A stretch of DNA of 64,000 bases from Hafnia alvei. Its GTDB lineage: Bacteria > Pseudomonadota > Gammaproteobacteria > Enterobacterales > Enterobacteriaceae. Each line of letters begins with the position of its first letter. The first letter of the stretch is position 1. Location of the stretch: positions 19,167-83,166 of the forward strand of contig NZ_FMIQ01000029.1 of NCBI RefSeq assembly GCF_900095695.1, in the 5' to 3' direction. A program made the position numbers and the translations under genes. Shown piece after piece: positions 1 through 8,891 of the stretch. The notes beneath the pieces were generated by a model that worked only from the letters and a program-made list of their open reading frames with translations, ran no database searches and had not been told where the DNA came from.

Positions 1-1557
1 CGCTTTAATATTAAAACCGGCCTGATAGGTTTCGGCACTTTCTGGTTTTAAGAATGGGTTCATTGACGCGCCGCCGGAGTTAGAGAAAAACATCTCCTGA
101 ATATTGGGTGCACGCATCGATTTGCTGTAGCTGACGAACGGCTGGAGCCACGGCGTTACCTGCGCAGAGAGCTCTACGGAAGGATTATAACCACTCTCTT
201 TTTGATCAACGTTGTATTCCCCCTGTGGAACGCAGATCACTCGTGGATCGCAGGCGGGTTTAAAACCACTGATCTTATTCTGGGTGTAGTTAAGATTAAA
301 ATTAGCCTGATAGATCCCACGTTTTACTTCAAGCCCGGTATACAGCGCTGAAATATCCTGATCGCCCGATGGGGCAAAAGGATTGTTTTCAATTGATTCT
401 TGTGAAGACTGTGGATCGCCCGCGTTGGACTGGATCAGTTTGTCATAGCGGGTACGCATCAGTTTGCTACCGATGGTAAAAGCTAGATCGTTATTACCGA
501 GCGTGAAGCGGCTGGTGTTATTCACATCTAGCGCATTAGAACGGTTACGCGCTGACGTGCTATAAAACGTGTACAACGATCCGTCTTGATATTTTTGGTC
601 GCTGCGGCTGGTACTGGCCGTGATATTGAAATCAATTAACTCAGAGAACGGCGTGTAGTGATATTTGATGTAATAATCGTCGCTGGTGATATCACGGCGT
701 GAAAACTTATTTTGATACGTTCTGGCGGAGAGTTCAAAGCTATTAAATTCATTCGGTTTGATATCCATTTTATACAGCTGTGACTTTGGATTTTGCTTCA
801 TAAATTCGTCGTAGCCGAACTCTTCGCTATTAATTCCGTCGCCGTTGTTAAAGTTGGAATAGACCGAGCTGCCGCTGATTGCAACCATGGCACCAAAACT
901 GCCGGTGTCTGTGAATGCATCGGTTTTACCCGCGGCGGCAATCATTCCGCTGCGCCCAATGCCGTTGCTACCGACGGAAAAGCGTGAGCGCACGCCGAAA
1001 GGATTTCCAGCAAACACCACGTCATCAACGCCAATCGTGCGCAGATTGGCACTGCCCGCTAGGGCGTTTACCCCTGAGGAACCGCTGCTGTCGCCGCGAG
1101 TCACGTCAACGCCAACGAGGAAGTTAGGGTCGATAAGCACGCCAGCCTGACTGTTGGTAGAACCGTGCACGGCGGTGCCGGAGGTCGAGGTGCCGTAAAA
1201 GCTTTGCGTAATGCCATCGACCATGGTGTTTACGCGGCCAAAACCACTCATTCCACGGATATTCACGCTAACCGAGCCTTGGCCGGGATCGATTTGGGTA
1301 TAGGTTCCGGGCATACTGCGTAACGTCGCGTCGAGAGATTCTAAATTTTTATTAGTATCTCGTGAGCTGACGGCACCGGTTTTTTCCAAGGCTTCTTGCT
1401 CGCTGGTTATTTTACCGGCCGAGACATGGAGTGGAGAAAATACCGCCGAGCCTTTTTTATCTCCGCTGCTTTCTTCACTGGCTTGTTGTGCATAACTGCC
1501 TGCACTGAGCAATAGCATGCCCGAGCCGATCACGCCGGCTATTTTATTGAGTTTCAT
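1..1557 (-). CDS. TonB-dependent outer-membrane receptor, heme/hemoprotein type (C-terminus outside window)
   Basis: Outer-membrane receptor that would import a ligand, probably heme, using TonB energy. The start ATG at 1557 has an AAGGGAA ribosome site. A signal peptide of about 23 residues ending in SYA is followed by a plug domain with IRGM, then a VDGITQ segment and a repeated beta-barrel pattern. The plug sequence around GMSGFGRVNTMVDG and IDPNFLVGVDVTRG resembles, from memory, the heme utilisation receptors of the Hup/HI0113 kind. The gene runs off the left edge, so roughly the last third of the barrel is missing. It is last in a Fur-headed operon containing exbB, exbD, tonB and chaN, which supports an iron or heme ligand. 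The exact ligand is inferred. Confidence 0.82.
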   Translation of the reverse strand, partial: MKLNKIAGVIGSGMLLLSAGSYAQQASEESSGDKKGSAVFSPLHVSAGKITSEQEALEKTGAVSSRDTNKNLESLDATLRSMPGTYTQIDPGQGSVSVNIRGMSGFGRVNTMVDGITQSFYGTSTSGTAVHGSTNSQAGVLIDPNFLVGVDVTRGDSSGSSGVNALAGSANLRTIGVDDVVFAGNPFGVRSRFSVGSNGIGRSGMIAAAGKTDAFTDTGSFGAMVAISGSSVYSNFNNGDGINSEEFGYDEFMKQNPKSQLYKMDIKPNEFNSFELSARTYQNKFSRRDITSDDYYIKYHYTPFSELIDFNITASTSRSDQKYQDGSLYTFYSTSARNRSNALDVNNTSRFTLGNNDLAFTIGSKLMRTRYDKLIQSNAGDPQSSQESIENNPFAPSGDQDISALYTGLEVKRGIYQANFNLNYTQNKISGFKPACDPRVICVPQGEYNVDQKESGYNPSVELSAQVTPWLQPFVSYSKSMRAPNIQEMFFSNSGGASMNPFLKPESAETYQAGFNIKA

Positions 1558-1610
1558 ATGTTCCCTTAAAGGTATTATCAGTCTATTTTTATTTTCTTTA
1601 CTCGGTTGGT

Positions 1611-3752
1611 TCAGCGTTGATTATCTACGGCCAGAATAAAGTTATATTCCAGCGCAGTATTTTCTACTCGTTTGAGCCGGCCTGATTTACCGCCGTGTCC
1701 GGCCTGCATATCGGTGAGTAATAATAGTTTTCCGGTTCCTAATTGATTTTCTCGCAGTTTGGCTACCCATTTTGCCGGCTCCCAATATTGCACCTGCGAA
1801 TCGTTTAGGCCGGTGGTCACTAATAAGTTGGGATAGCGCATAGGCTTTATATTGTCGTAGGGGCTGTAGGCCTTCATTTGCTGATAATCTGCCAGCCGAT
1901 GTGGGTTTCCCCACTCGTCATATTCACCGAGCGTGAGGGGGAGGGTGTCATCGAGCATGGTGGTGACGACGTCGACAAAAGGAACCTGCGCAACAATGGC
2001 GTTAAACAGCTCCGGCTGTTGGTTCATGACCGCGCCAACCAATAACCCTCCGGCGCTGCCGCCCATGGCATACATCCGACCGGGCTGACCAAAACCGCGT
2101 TCAACCAAACCGCGTGTTGCATCGATAAAGTCATTGAAACTGTTGGGCTTATTCGCCAGTTTTCCCTGTTGATACCATTGCTGACCGAGCTCGCCGCCGC
2201 CGCGGACGTGGATCATGGCGAAGACGAAACCGCGATCCAGTAGGCTAAGGCGATTGGCGCTGAAGGCGGGATCCATGCTCATACCGTAGGCGCCGTAGCC
2301 ATAAACCAGTAACGGGCTTTGCTTGGCCTTGAACATTTTTTTGTTGTAAACCAAGGATACCGGTACTTTCACGCCGTCGCGTGCGGTGATCCAAATTCGT
2401 TCGCTGTGATAGTCCTGTGGCTGCGTGTTTTTAACTTCCTGACGCTTAAGCAGCGTGCGTTTGCCGCTGGATAAATCCCATTCGTAGGTGCTGGTTGGCG
2501 TCGTCATCGACGAATAACCGTAGCGTAAACGATCGGACTGCGGCTCAGGGTTATAGCCTAACCATGCCATATAGCTGGCATCGTCGAAGGGTAATGTGTC
2601 TTCAGCGTGAGATTTCCAGTTGATTTTGCGTATCTGGCTCAGGCCATCACTGCGTTCAGCAACCACCAGCCAGTCTTTGAATAAGGTAAAACCTTCGATC
2701 ATTTTATTGGGCTGTGGGGCAACTAAAGGCTGCCATGAATGACCAATAGCGTTGGTTTGGTATAAACCAAAATTGGCATTTTCAGGGTTGGAGCGCAGAT
2801 AAAACGTGCCGTTGAAGTGATCCAGATAATATTCAACGTTTGGCTGGCGTGCGGTAAATAATACGGGCGGCGCATCCGCTTGGTCAGCATCTAATAAACG
2901 CACTTCAGACGACGTGTTGGCGCTTAGGGTTATCAGTAAATAGCGGTCAGATGCCGTGCGTGACAGGCTAAGATAAAACGCGCCGTCATTTTCTTGATAA
3001 ACCAGTTGGTCTTGTACCCGCGGTGTGCCAATGCGGTGGCGATAGACCTGATACGGCACCAGCGTTTGTGGATGATTGCGGACATAAAATAGGGTGCGTC
3101 CATCGTTTGACCACAACATATTGCCTGATGTGTTTTCGATAACCTCGGTAAGCCACTGTCCGTTGTTTAAATTCCGTAGAGAAATACGGTATTGGCGTCG
3201 GCCTTGGGTGTCTTCGGCAACGGCCATCATCTGGTTATCTTGGCTGATCGCCAGACTGCCTAAGCGATAGTAAGCTTGGCCTGTTGCACGTAGATTTCCA
3301 TCAATCAGCGTTTGCCACACGGTGCTGCCCGCCAGCGGTTGGCGCTGAGCCACGGCAAAGTTTTTACCGAGCAGATAGACGTCTTGATAGCGGTAGCCGT
3401 TACGTTGGTAAGGCACTGAGCGATCTTCAGGGCTCATGCGCTCAACCATCTCGCGATATAAGGCTTGGTACTGCGCGGAATACGGTTTTAATGCCGCGTT
3501 GGCGTAGTGGTTTTCATCTTGCAAATAGCGCAAAACTTTCGGATTGGCACGGCTTTCATCACGTAGCCAAAAATAGTTGTCGATACGCCGATCGCCATGT
3601 TCGATGAGCGTTTTGGGGATTTTCTGCGCCCGAGGCGGCTGTAGTTTGGCAGCCAATGGCTCAGGAGAAAATAATTCAGCGGCAGATAGGTGCCAAGAGC
3701 ACATCGCCGTGAGCGTCATTAATAACAAAAATTTTTGCCACAATTCACGCAT
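1611..3752 (-). CDS. Exported prolyl oligopeptidase family protease, oligopeptidase B type (S9A)
   Basis: Serine peptidase that cuts short peptides after basic residues, by similarity to oligopeptidase B. The 713-residue product, from the ATG at 3752 with an AAGGA site, starts with a hydrophobic stretch and LSAAE, a plausible signal peptide. A beta-propeller region is followed by the alpha/beta hydrolase. The catalytic triad is visible as Ser566 in GGSAGG, Asp651 in GLNDSQV and His686 in AGHGGKSGR. Each lies 34 residues later than in the E. coli cytosolic enzyme as I recall it, the size of the added N-terminus. It sits between tonB and the receptor gene, so a periplasmic role linked to heme or siderophore peptides is possible. 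That role is inference. Confidence 0.85.
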   Translation of the reverse strand: MRELWQKFLLLMTLTAMCSWHLSAAELFSPEPLAAKLQPPRAQKIPKTLIEHGDRRIDNYFWLRDESRANPKVLRYLQDENHYANAALKPYSAQYQALYREMVERMSPEDRSVPYQRNGYRYQDVYLLGKNFAVAQRQPLAGSTVWQTLIDGNLRATGQAYYRLGSLAISQDNQMMAVAEDTQGRRQYRISLRNLNNGQWLTEVIENTSGNMLWSNDGRTLFYVRNHPQTLVPYQVYRHRIGTPRVQDQLVYQENDGAFYLSLSRTASDRYLLITLSANTSSEVRLLDADQADAPPVLFTARQPNVEYYLDHFNGTFYLRSNPENANFGLYQTNAIGHSWQPLVAPQPNKMIEGFTLFKDWLVVAERSDGLSQIRKINWKSHAEDTLPFDDASYMAWLGYNPEPQSDRLRYGYSSMTTPTSTYEWDLSSGKRTLLKRQEVKNTQPQDYHSERIWITARDGVKVPVSLVYNKKMFKAKQSPLLVYGYGAYGMSMDPAFSANRLSLLDRGFVFAMIHVRGGGELGQQWYQQGKLANKPNSFNDFIDATRGLVERGFGQPGRMYAMGGSAGGLLVGAVMNQQPELFNAIVAQVPFVDVVTTMLDDTLPLTLGEYDEWGNPHRLADYQQMKAYSPYDNIKPMRYPNLLVTTGLNDSQVQYWEPAKWVAKLRENQLGTGKLLLLTDMQAGHGGKSGRLKRVENTALEYNFILAVDNQR

Positions 3753-3848
3753 GGTGCGTCCTTTTGGTTCTTTGGGCGAATAGCTGGCCCTGCCAGAAAA
3801 TTCCAGCATGAAGATAAGTGAGATTTTTTCAGCACAAGCTGGGTTAAC

Positions 3849-4631
3849 TTACTGCTGTTTTAATTCTGCTAAATCAAAGTTGATCGGCATTTTTACGCTA
3901 TAAAGCCCGCCGTTTAATATTTCCGTCGGTGGTTTTGGCAGCGGTTGGGCGCGCTCTAAAACCTCCACCGCCTCGCGATCCAACGAAATGGTGCCGGATG
4001 AGGTATAAAGCTGATTACCCTGCACGAAACCTGCCGCATTCACGGTGAACGTCACCACGGCGAGGCCCGTACGGGCGCGTCGACGGGCATCAAGGGGATA
4101 CTTTTTGTATCGGTTTAGATGACCCTTAACCAAGCTTTCCCACGATACTTTCTCGCTATTACGCTTGGTGGCATCGCTGTTGAACGGTGCCGCAATGTTT
4201 GCCGATAGCGTATTTGCCTGAGGTGCTGCATTGCTGGCTATGGCGGCATGGCTGGCATCGCTGGTTTGATCTTTAATCTTATTTATCGGGCGAGGTTTTT
4301 TCTTCTCTCCGTCAGCCGACTTCTTCTGCTTCGCCACCTCAATGACGGCTTGTTTGGCTACCACCATCTTTGGCTGCGCTTTATCCTTAACCTGTTGTTT
4401 TTCCTCTGCCGCCGCTGACTGCTGTTGAGCAATGCCAATCGGCAACGGCGTGGGTGAAGCAGGCGCTTGGATAGTTTCAGCCCATTGCAGCATCACCGCT
4501 GGAGGGGGCTCATAGGGCGGTTTAGCGTCAGACGAACGCCAAACCAGTGCCGCTAGACATGTGCCATGAACCGCCAGCGCGAAGATAAACCAGCGGCCCC
4601 ATTTGGGCTGTGTGTGATAGAGAATATCCAT
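3849..4631 (-). CDS. tonB: TonB family energy-transducing protein
   Basis: Inner-membrane protein that links proton-motive force, through ExbB/ExbD, to the neighbouring receptor. The 260-residue product has one N-terminal membrane anchor (about residues 13-33, with the usual His in it) and a proline/lysine/glutamine-rich periplasmic spacer (about 40-130). A C-terminal TonB domain (about 165-255) carries KYPLDARRR and a closing INFDL. Low identity to the housekeeping E. coli TonB in the spacer suggests a system-dedicated copy like HasB, and the genome probably has another tonB. The stop of chaN lies about 11 bases upstream, so the two are co-transcribed. Confidence 0.88.
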   Translation of the reverse strand: MDILYHTQPKWGRWFIFALAVHGTCLAALVWRSSDAKPPYEPPPAVMLQWAETIQAPASPTPLPIGIAQQQSAAAEEKQQVKDKAQPKMVVAKQAVIEVAKQKKSADGEKKKPRPINKIKDQTSDASHAAIASNAAPQANTLSANIAAPFNSDATKRNSEKVSWESLVKGHLNRYKKYPLDARRRARTGLAVVTFTVNAAGFVQGNQLYTSSGTISLDREAVEVLERAQPLPKPPTEILNGGLYSVKMPINFDLAELKQQ

Positions 4632-4642
4632 AGTGTTTTGAC

Positions 4643-5524
4643 TTACAGCTCAGGTTTTGGCTGAGGGACGTACCAAACGTAATCGGCCTGCGCCAAGGTA
4701 ATATTCATACCCGTCTCAGCCAGCATTAAAACGATCGGGCGCGATGAAGGAGCGAGATCTTGCATATGCAGTGGAACGCCCATGGTTTTCGCCGCGTGGT
4801 AGCCACCGGCGATCAGCATGGCCGGCGCAGGGGCTGCAAGTAGCTGCTGCGCCATAAATCGATCGCGCTGCTGTTGAATGGCGATCATCGCTTTTAACTG
4901 TGCCGGTTCGATTTTCCCATCATGCATCGTGACGATGGTTTCACGAATCGCGTTTTGTACCTGTGGCGCGGTGGAGATTTTTCCAGCGGGAAGCCGTGGG
5001 TTTTTGTATAAAGACTGCACCTGTTCGCGGGAGAGATTCGCCACCAGCAGAGGGTAGGGGGCACGCAGGGTTTGCATCACTACGCCGTGATACATCTCCC
5101 ACGGCCAGCCTTGTTGCCAGTTTAGCAATGTCTGAATACGGCCTTCGCGCACCATCGGATCGTCTTTTAACCATTTTTTGAGCTGATCGACGCGCGGCTG
5201 TTGATCGATGGTCAGCATTTCTAGCAGTACGCTGCCCTGTGGGCGCTGCTGCGGGAGATTTTTGATCAACCACATTTCAATCAGGTGATGCTGCGCGTTA
5301 TCGTGTTTTTCTCCGACGATTAGCCGTGGCTGCGGCGCGATACGCGTGAGTAACTCCTGGCTGGTTAGGGTTTCACCGTTGTGCAAATCGATGATGGTGC
5401 CCAAGGTGTTTACATCGTTTAGCGCGGATGCGCGTGATGGTCGAGTCAATGTTGGTTGGCTGCATGCACTGAGTGCTAATGTGGCTAATATAATCAGAGA
5501 CTTAAGGCTAAATAGTGTGCTCAT
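4643..5524 (-). CDS. ChaN family heme-associated lipoprotein
   Basis: Lipoprotein of 293 residues. The N-terminus has a classical signal peptide with lipobox LSAC, so acylation at Cys21 is expected. The body carries the ChaN/DUF399 hallmarks: GEKHDN near residue 92 and GGYHAAK near the C-terminus, both histidine-bearing. Known relatives (Campylobacter ChaN) bind heme at the cell surface and are iron regulated. Here it lies between exbD and tonB in the Fur-controlled operon, supporting a heme-handling role. Which residues ligate heme cannot be read from the sequence alone. Confidence 0.85.
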   Translation of the reverse strand: MSTLFSLKSLIILATLALSACSQPTLTRPSRASALNDVNTLGTIIDLHNGETLTSQELLTRIAPQPRLIVGEKHDNAQHHLIEMWLIKNLPQQRPQGSVLLEMLTIDQQPRVDQLKKWLKDDPMVREGRIQTLLNWQQGWPWEMYHGVVMQTLRAPYPLLVANLSREQVQSLYKNPRLPAGKISTAPQVQNAIRETIVTMHDGKIEPAQLKAMIAIQQQRDRFMAQQLLAAPAPAMLIAGGYHAAKTMGVPLHMQDLAPSSRPIVLMLAETGMNITLAQADYVWYVPQPKPEL

Positions 5525-5601
5525 GTCTTTGGCCTAAAGGCGGCCGTTTGGCCGCTATATCATAAAATGTTTAATAACGAGTAGGGGTAGCTCAACGCAG
5601 G

Positions 5602-6036
5602 TTAAGGCGCGACCGATTCCATACTGACTAATCCCACCTTGAGATAACCCGCCGTGCGCAGCGTATCCATCACCGCCATTAACGTGGCGTAGTCCACCGC
5701 TTTGTCTGCTTGCAGAAAAATGGTGGTGTCTTTGTCTGCTTTGGTTTGCTCGCTGAGCTGCTCGCTGAGCCGATCGCGGGTGGTTAGCGCATCACCGAGA
5801 TAAAGCTGTTTATCTGCTTTAATGGTCAGATAGACCGGCTTATCCGGGCGTGGCTGCGGCTGTGCCGAGGATGCCGGTAAGTTCACGCGAATATCGACGG
5901 TAGCCAGTGGGGCTGCGACCATAAAGATAATCAGCAAGACCAGCATAACGTCGATGAAAGGCGTGACGTTGATGTCGTGAAGCTCACGGCTTTCAGCGGA
6001 TTCGCCAGCGGAATAATCATGAATGTGCAGAGCCAT
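5602..6036 (-). CDS. exbD: ExbD, proton channel subunit of the TonB complex
   Basis: Small inner-membrane protein of the ExbB-ExbD motor. I place the start at the ATG at 6036, only four bases after the exbB stop with GGTGGG in front, giving 144 residues. A longer frame to 6075 is possible but overlaps exbB. One membrane helix follows NVTPFIDVML; the Asp in this motif is the proton-carrying residue of the family. The periplasmic domain follows. Tight spacing implies translational coupling with exbB. Confidence 0.9.
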   Translation of the reverse strand: MALHIHDYSAGESAESRELHDINVTPFIDVMLVLLIIFMVAAPLATVDIRVNLPASSAQPQPRPDKPVYLTIKADKQLYLGDALTTRDRLSEQLSEQTKADKDTTIFLQADKAVDYATLMAVMDTLRTAGYLKVGLVSMESVAP

Positions 6037-6040
6037 ACCG

Positions 6041-6907
6041 CTATCCCACCTGCTGTTGGGGGGCGTTGAGGTCAAGATCGCGGCTCAGCAGCAACAGAAT
6101 TTGCGCGGCTGCGTCTCCCACCTGTGCGCGATGTTCGTTAATCATGCGGCTGAACAGGTTGTAAATCACCACGGCGGGGATCGCGGCAATCAGCCCCATG
6201 GCGGTAGCCAGTAGCGCTTCGGCGATGCCTGGCGCAACGACGGCCAGATTGGTCGTTTGCGAATGTGCAATGCCAATAAAGCTATTCATGATGCCCCAAA
6301 CGGTGCCGAATAAGCCGATAAACGGTGCCACTGCACCAATAGTAGCGAGATAGCCGTTGCCTTTGGCAAGCTGGCGACCATAGGCCGCAACGCGCCGATC
6401 GAGGCGGAAATTAGTTCGGTCTTTAATACCGTTAAGATCGGCTGCGTGGGTTGAAAGCTGTTTTTCATCTTGAGCATCGCGTAATAGGGCGGCGCTTATG
6501 CTGTTCTCGGCGAAGGACTGCGATAATTCACAGGCCGTGGATAAAGAATTAGATGGAAACAGTAAGCGATATTCGCGGCGTAATTGCTGTTTAGCGCGCA
6601 GCAGCGCAATGCTTTTGGCAAATAAGATGGTCCATGTGATAACGGATATAACGATTAATCCAATCATCACGCTTTTCACCACAATATCAGCCTGCTGATA
6701 CATGCCGAAAATAGAAAGATCCAGCGATGAAATTCCACCGGTAGAGACGTTTTGAACCGTATTTCCCTGCTCGTTAATGAGTGGTTCAGCACTTGCGTAT
6801 TGGGCTATACCGAAACTGAGTAATAGTGCCAGAGATGGTTTTAGCATCCTGTTGAACTTGCCGTTCAAAAGGGTGAACTGTGCCAAAAAGTTTTCCGCTA
6901 ATGCCAT
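6041..6907 (-). CDS. exbB: ExbB, TonB-system proton channel protein
   Basis: MotA/TolQ/ExbB family protein of 288 residues from the ATG at 6907, which has a strong GGAGG eight bases upstream; the open frame continues further but lacks a better site. There is an N-terminal extension containing a signal-like segment ending in YASAEP, then three membrane segments. The conserved APFIGLFGTVWGI block and the ALLATAMGLIAAIPAV helix are clear. An N-terminal extended ExbB is known in other gammaproteobacteria. It is the first gene of the operon, just downstream of the Fur box. Confidence 0.9.
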   Translation of the reverse strand: MALAENFLAQFTLLNGKFNRMLKPSLALLLSFGIAQYASAEPLINEQGNTVQNVSTGGISSLDLSIFGMYQQADIVVKSVMIGLIVISVITWTILFAKSIALLRAKQQLRREYRLLFPSNSLSTACELSQSFAENSISAALLRDAQDEKQLSTHAADLNGIKDRTNFRLDRRVAAYGRQLAKGNGYLATIGAVAPFIGLFGTVWGIMNSFIGIAHSQTTNLAVVAPGIAEALLATAMGLIAAIPAVVIYNLFSRMINEHRAQVGDAAAQILLLLSRDLDLNAPQQQVG

Positions 6908-6984
6908 GCGGAGCCTCCATTTTATTTTTTTCGTTGGATTTAACTGCATTTGTTGCGGACAGGATGCTAGCAAAGATTTAGATC

Positions 6985-7012
6985 AAATGATACTCATTAT
7001 CATTCTCATTTG
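6985..7012 (-). promoter_or_regulatory. Fur box (two overlapping 19-bp units)
   Basis: AATGATACTCATTATCATT followed at once by CTCATTT matches the Fur consensus (repeats of GATAAT/ATTATC hexamers) very closely. It lies about 80 bases upstream of the exbB start, where a repressor would cover the promoter of the whole minus-strand operon. Confidence 0.9.
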
Positions 7013-7319
7013 ATTAGGTGAGTAATTATTTTTAGAATTAAGAATAAATTTAGGTTAATTAATGATTCTGGCTATTTTGCCTGTTGTTTTAAATTTAATT
7101 AGCTATGTGGATATTGTTTTTCGGTGGTTCGTGGTTAGGTCTAACGCAAATTATTGTATTTAACATATTGTGCTAAATACTTTTTTAGAATGAAGTTAGA
7201 TGATAAATCATCTGATTTTATGTTTGCCAGCGCAGCGCTGTTTATGGCTATCTGGATAATATCCATGATGATGTTGTTGGATTTATCTATCTGAATACGT
7301 GAGAATGCTTAACTTGAGC
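7013..7319. other. AT-rich intergenic region between the heme operon and yddG
   Basis: No gene-sized frame with a ribosome site. It contains a perfect palindrome AGATGATAAATCATCT near 7198-7213, which could be an operator, and a 24-codon hydrophobic open frame at 7220-7294 without a convincing Shine-Dalgarno. Nothing else is recognised. Confidence 0.4.
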
Positions 7320-7320
7320 C

Positions 7321-7363
7321 GCCCAATCAGCGCTATCTTTTTGGGCCAAATTTTTTTCTCTTT
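7321..7363 (+). terminator. Terminator-like hairpin in the yddG leader
   Basis: GCCCAA at 7321-7326 pairs with TTGGGC at 7341-7346, followed by CAAATTTTTTTCTCTTTT. It ends about 20 bases before the yddG start, so it could act as an attenuator rather than as the end of an upstream gene, since no plus-strand gene precedes it. The six-pair stem is weak. Confidence 0.4.
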
Positions 7364-7381
7364 TATTCACTGCGAGGCAGC

Positions 7382-8293
7382 ATGGATAGCAGTAGCAGAA
7401 CAAAAGCAAATGCCTGTGGCATCTTGGCCATCTTGCTTTGGAGCACCATCGTTGGCCTGATTCGTAACGTTAGCGAAGGTGTTGGGCCAGTGGCAGGTGC
7501 CGCGTTAATTTATACTGCGGGTTCTGTATTTCTCTTTATTCTGCTGGGTTCTCCCAAGCTGCGGGCTTTTAAGCCGGTTTATTTGTTGGCCGGTGGGGCT
7601 TTGTTTGCTAGCTATGAAGTTTGCCTCTCTTTGGCGTTGGGTTATGCCACCACGCGAGCCCAGTCGATTGAAGTTTCAGTCATTAACTATTTATGGCCGA
7701 GTTTTACCGTGTTGCTCTCTTTTTTGTGTAGCGGTGGTCGGTTAAAAATCAGTTTATTGTTGGGCGTGTTTCTGTCGTTATTAGGCGTCACGGTGGTAAT
7801 AAGCGGCGGTTCATTAGCCTCACTTTCTGGCATGGCGGAGAATATCGTTGCTCATCCGGTTAGCTATGTCTTGGCGTTTGTTGGCGCTATCCTGTGGGCG
7901 GTGTATTGCGTTGTGACCAACAAATACGCCAACGGACAAAATGCAGCGGCGCTGTTCTTCGCACTTACCGCCGTCTGTTTGTGGATTAAATGGTTATTAG
8001 GCGGGGCTGAGAGTTTTACTATTTCTTTGCATAGCGCATTTTATATTGCCATGGCCGGTGCTGCGATGGGCTTTGGCTATGCGGCGTGGAATATCGGTAT
8101 GATTCGAGGGGATATTAATCTGTTGGCCACGCTTTCCTATTTTACGCCTATCCTTTCGGCGTTATTTGCGTCGCTGATTTTATCTTCTTTGCTGCCGCCC
8201 ACTTTCTGGTTAGGTGTTTGCGCAGTCACCGCCGGAGCGATTATTTGTTGGCTGTCGACCAAGCCGAAGCGGGTAAATAAAGCGCTTAAGTAA
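7382..8293 (+). CDS. yddG: Aromatic amino acid exporter of the YddG family (DMT/EamA)
   Basis: Inner-membrane drug/metabolite transporter of 303 residues with about ten membrane helices in two EamA halves. Residues such as LWSTIVGLIRNVSEG near the N-terminus, SIEVSVINYLWPS in the middle and AYAAWNIGMI-like text near 235 line up with E. coli YddG, which exports phenylalanine, tyrosine and tryptophan. The start has GAGG seven bases upstream. It stands alone, convergent with hpaC; proximity to aromatic catabolism genes may be coincidence. Confidence 0.85.
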   Translation: MDSSSRTKANACGILAILLWSTIVGLIRNVSEGVGPVAGAALIYTAGSVFLFILLGSPKLRAFKPVYLLAGGALFASYEVCLSLALGYATTRAQSIEVSVINYLWPSFTVLLSFLCSGGRLKISLLLGVFLSLLGVTVVISGGSLASLSGMAENIVAHPVSYVLAFVGAILWAVYCVVTNKYANGQNAAALFFALTAVCLWIKWLLGGAESFTISLHSAFYIAMAGAAMGFGYAAWNIGMIRGDINLLATLSYFTPILSALFASLILSSLLPPTFWLGVCAVTAGAIICWLSTKPKRVNKALK

Positions 8294-8302
8294 CTGGATA
8301 AA

Positions 8303-8333
8303 AATGGCCAAGCAAACGCGATGTTGCTTGGCC
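8303..8333 (-). terminator. Intrinsic terminator after hpaC (also faces yddG)
   Basis: A ten-pair perfect stem, GGCCAAGCAA with TTGCTTGGCC around an eight-base loop. On the minus strand it is followed by ATTTTTATCC, so it best terminates hpaBC, whose stop is 27 bases away. On the plus strand there is no T run, so yddG termination is less certain. Confidence 0.75.
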
Positions 8334-8359
8334 TGATATACAGCGAGCCTATGGCAATT

Positions 8360-8872
8360 TTATACTGCGACGGCCTCGAGCATCACCGGATGAAAATGGC
8401 GCTTGAAGTAAATCAGCCCATGACCCGCTTCACTCAGCGTGATCTGTTTGATCTGCACCAAATACACCAGATGTGTACCGATAGTTTGTACCTGCTCAAT
8501 TTCGCCTTCGAGACTGGCTAGGGTTCCGCGCAGCATCGGTTGGCCGAGAATGCCTTTGGTCCAGATATCCCAGCTAAAGCGTTCTTCCATGCTGGTGCCC
8601 GTCATCCCCGCAAAATGTCGCGCCATCAGTTCTTGCTCATGGCTAAGCACGTTGACGCAGAGTTTTCCGTTCTCCTGAAACACAGGGTTCATCGCGCTGT
8701 TACTGTTGATGCATACCATCAGCGATGGTGGTGTATCTGTTACTGAGCAGACGGCGGTGGCGGTGATCCCACAGCGACCCGCAGGGCCATCGGTGGTTAC
8801 GATGTTGACCGCGGCCGACAGACTGGACATGGCATCGCGAAAACGTAGACGGTGTTCATTTTCTAAAGACAT
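8360..8872 (-). CDS. hpaC: 4-hydroxyphenylacetate 3-monooxygenase, flavin reductase component
   Basis: NADH:FAD oxidoreductase (170 residues) that supplies reduced FAD to HpaB. It shows the flavin reductase domain: an N-terminal region SLSAAVNIVTTDG, then TATAVCSVTDTPPSLMVC and the GHGLIYF segment near the end, all as in E. coli HpaC. It begins 19 bases after the hpaB stop, so the two subunits are made together. Length and context leave little doubt. Confidence 0.95.
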   Translation of the reverse strand: MSLENEHRLRFRDAMSSLSAAVNIVTTDGPAGRCGITATAVCSVTDTPPSLMVCINSNSAMNPVFQENGKLCVNVLSHEQELMARHFAGMTGTSMEERFSWDIWTKGILGQPMLRGTLASLEGEIEQVQTIGTHLVYLVQIKQITLSEAGHGLIYFKRHFHPVMLEAVAV

Positions 8873-8891
8873 ACTGGCCTCCCGCTACTGA

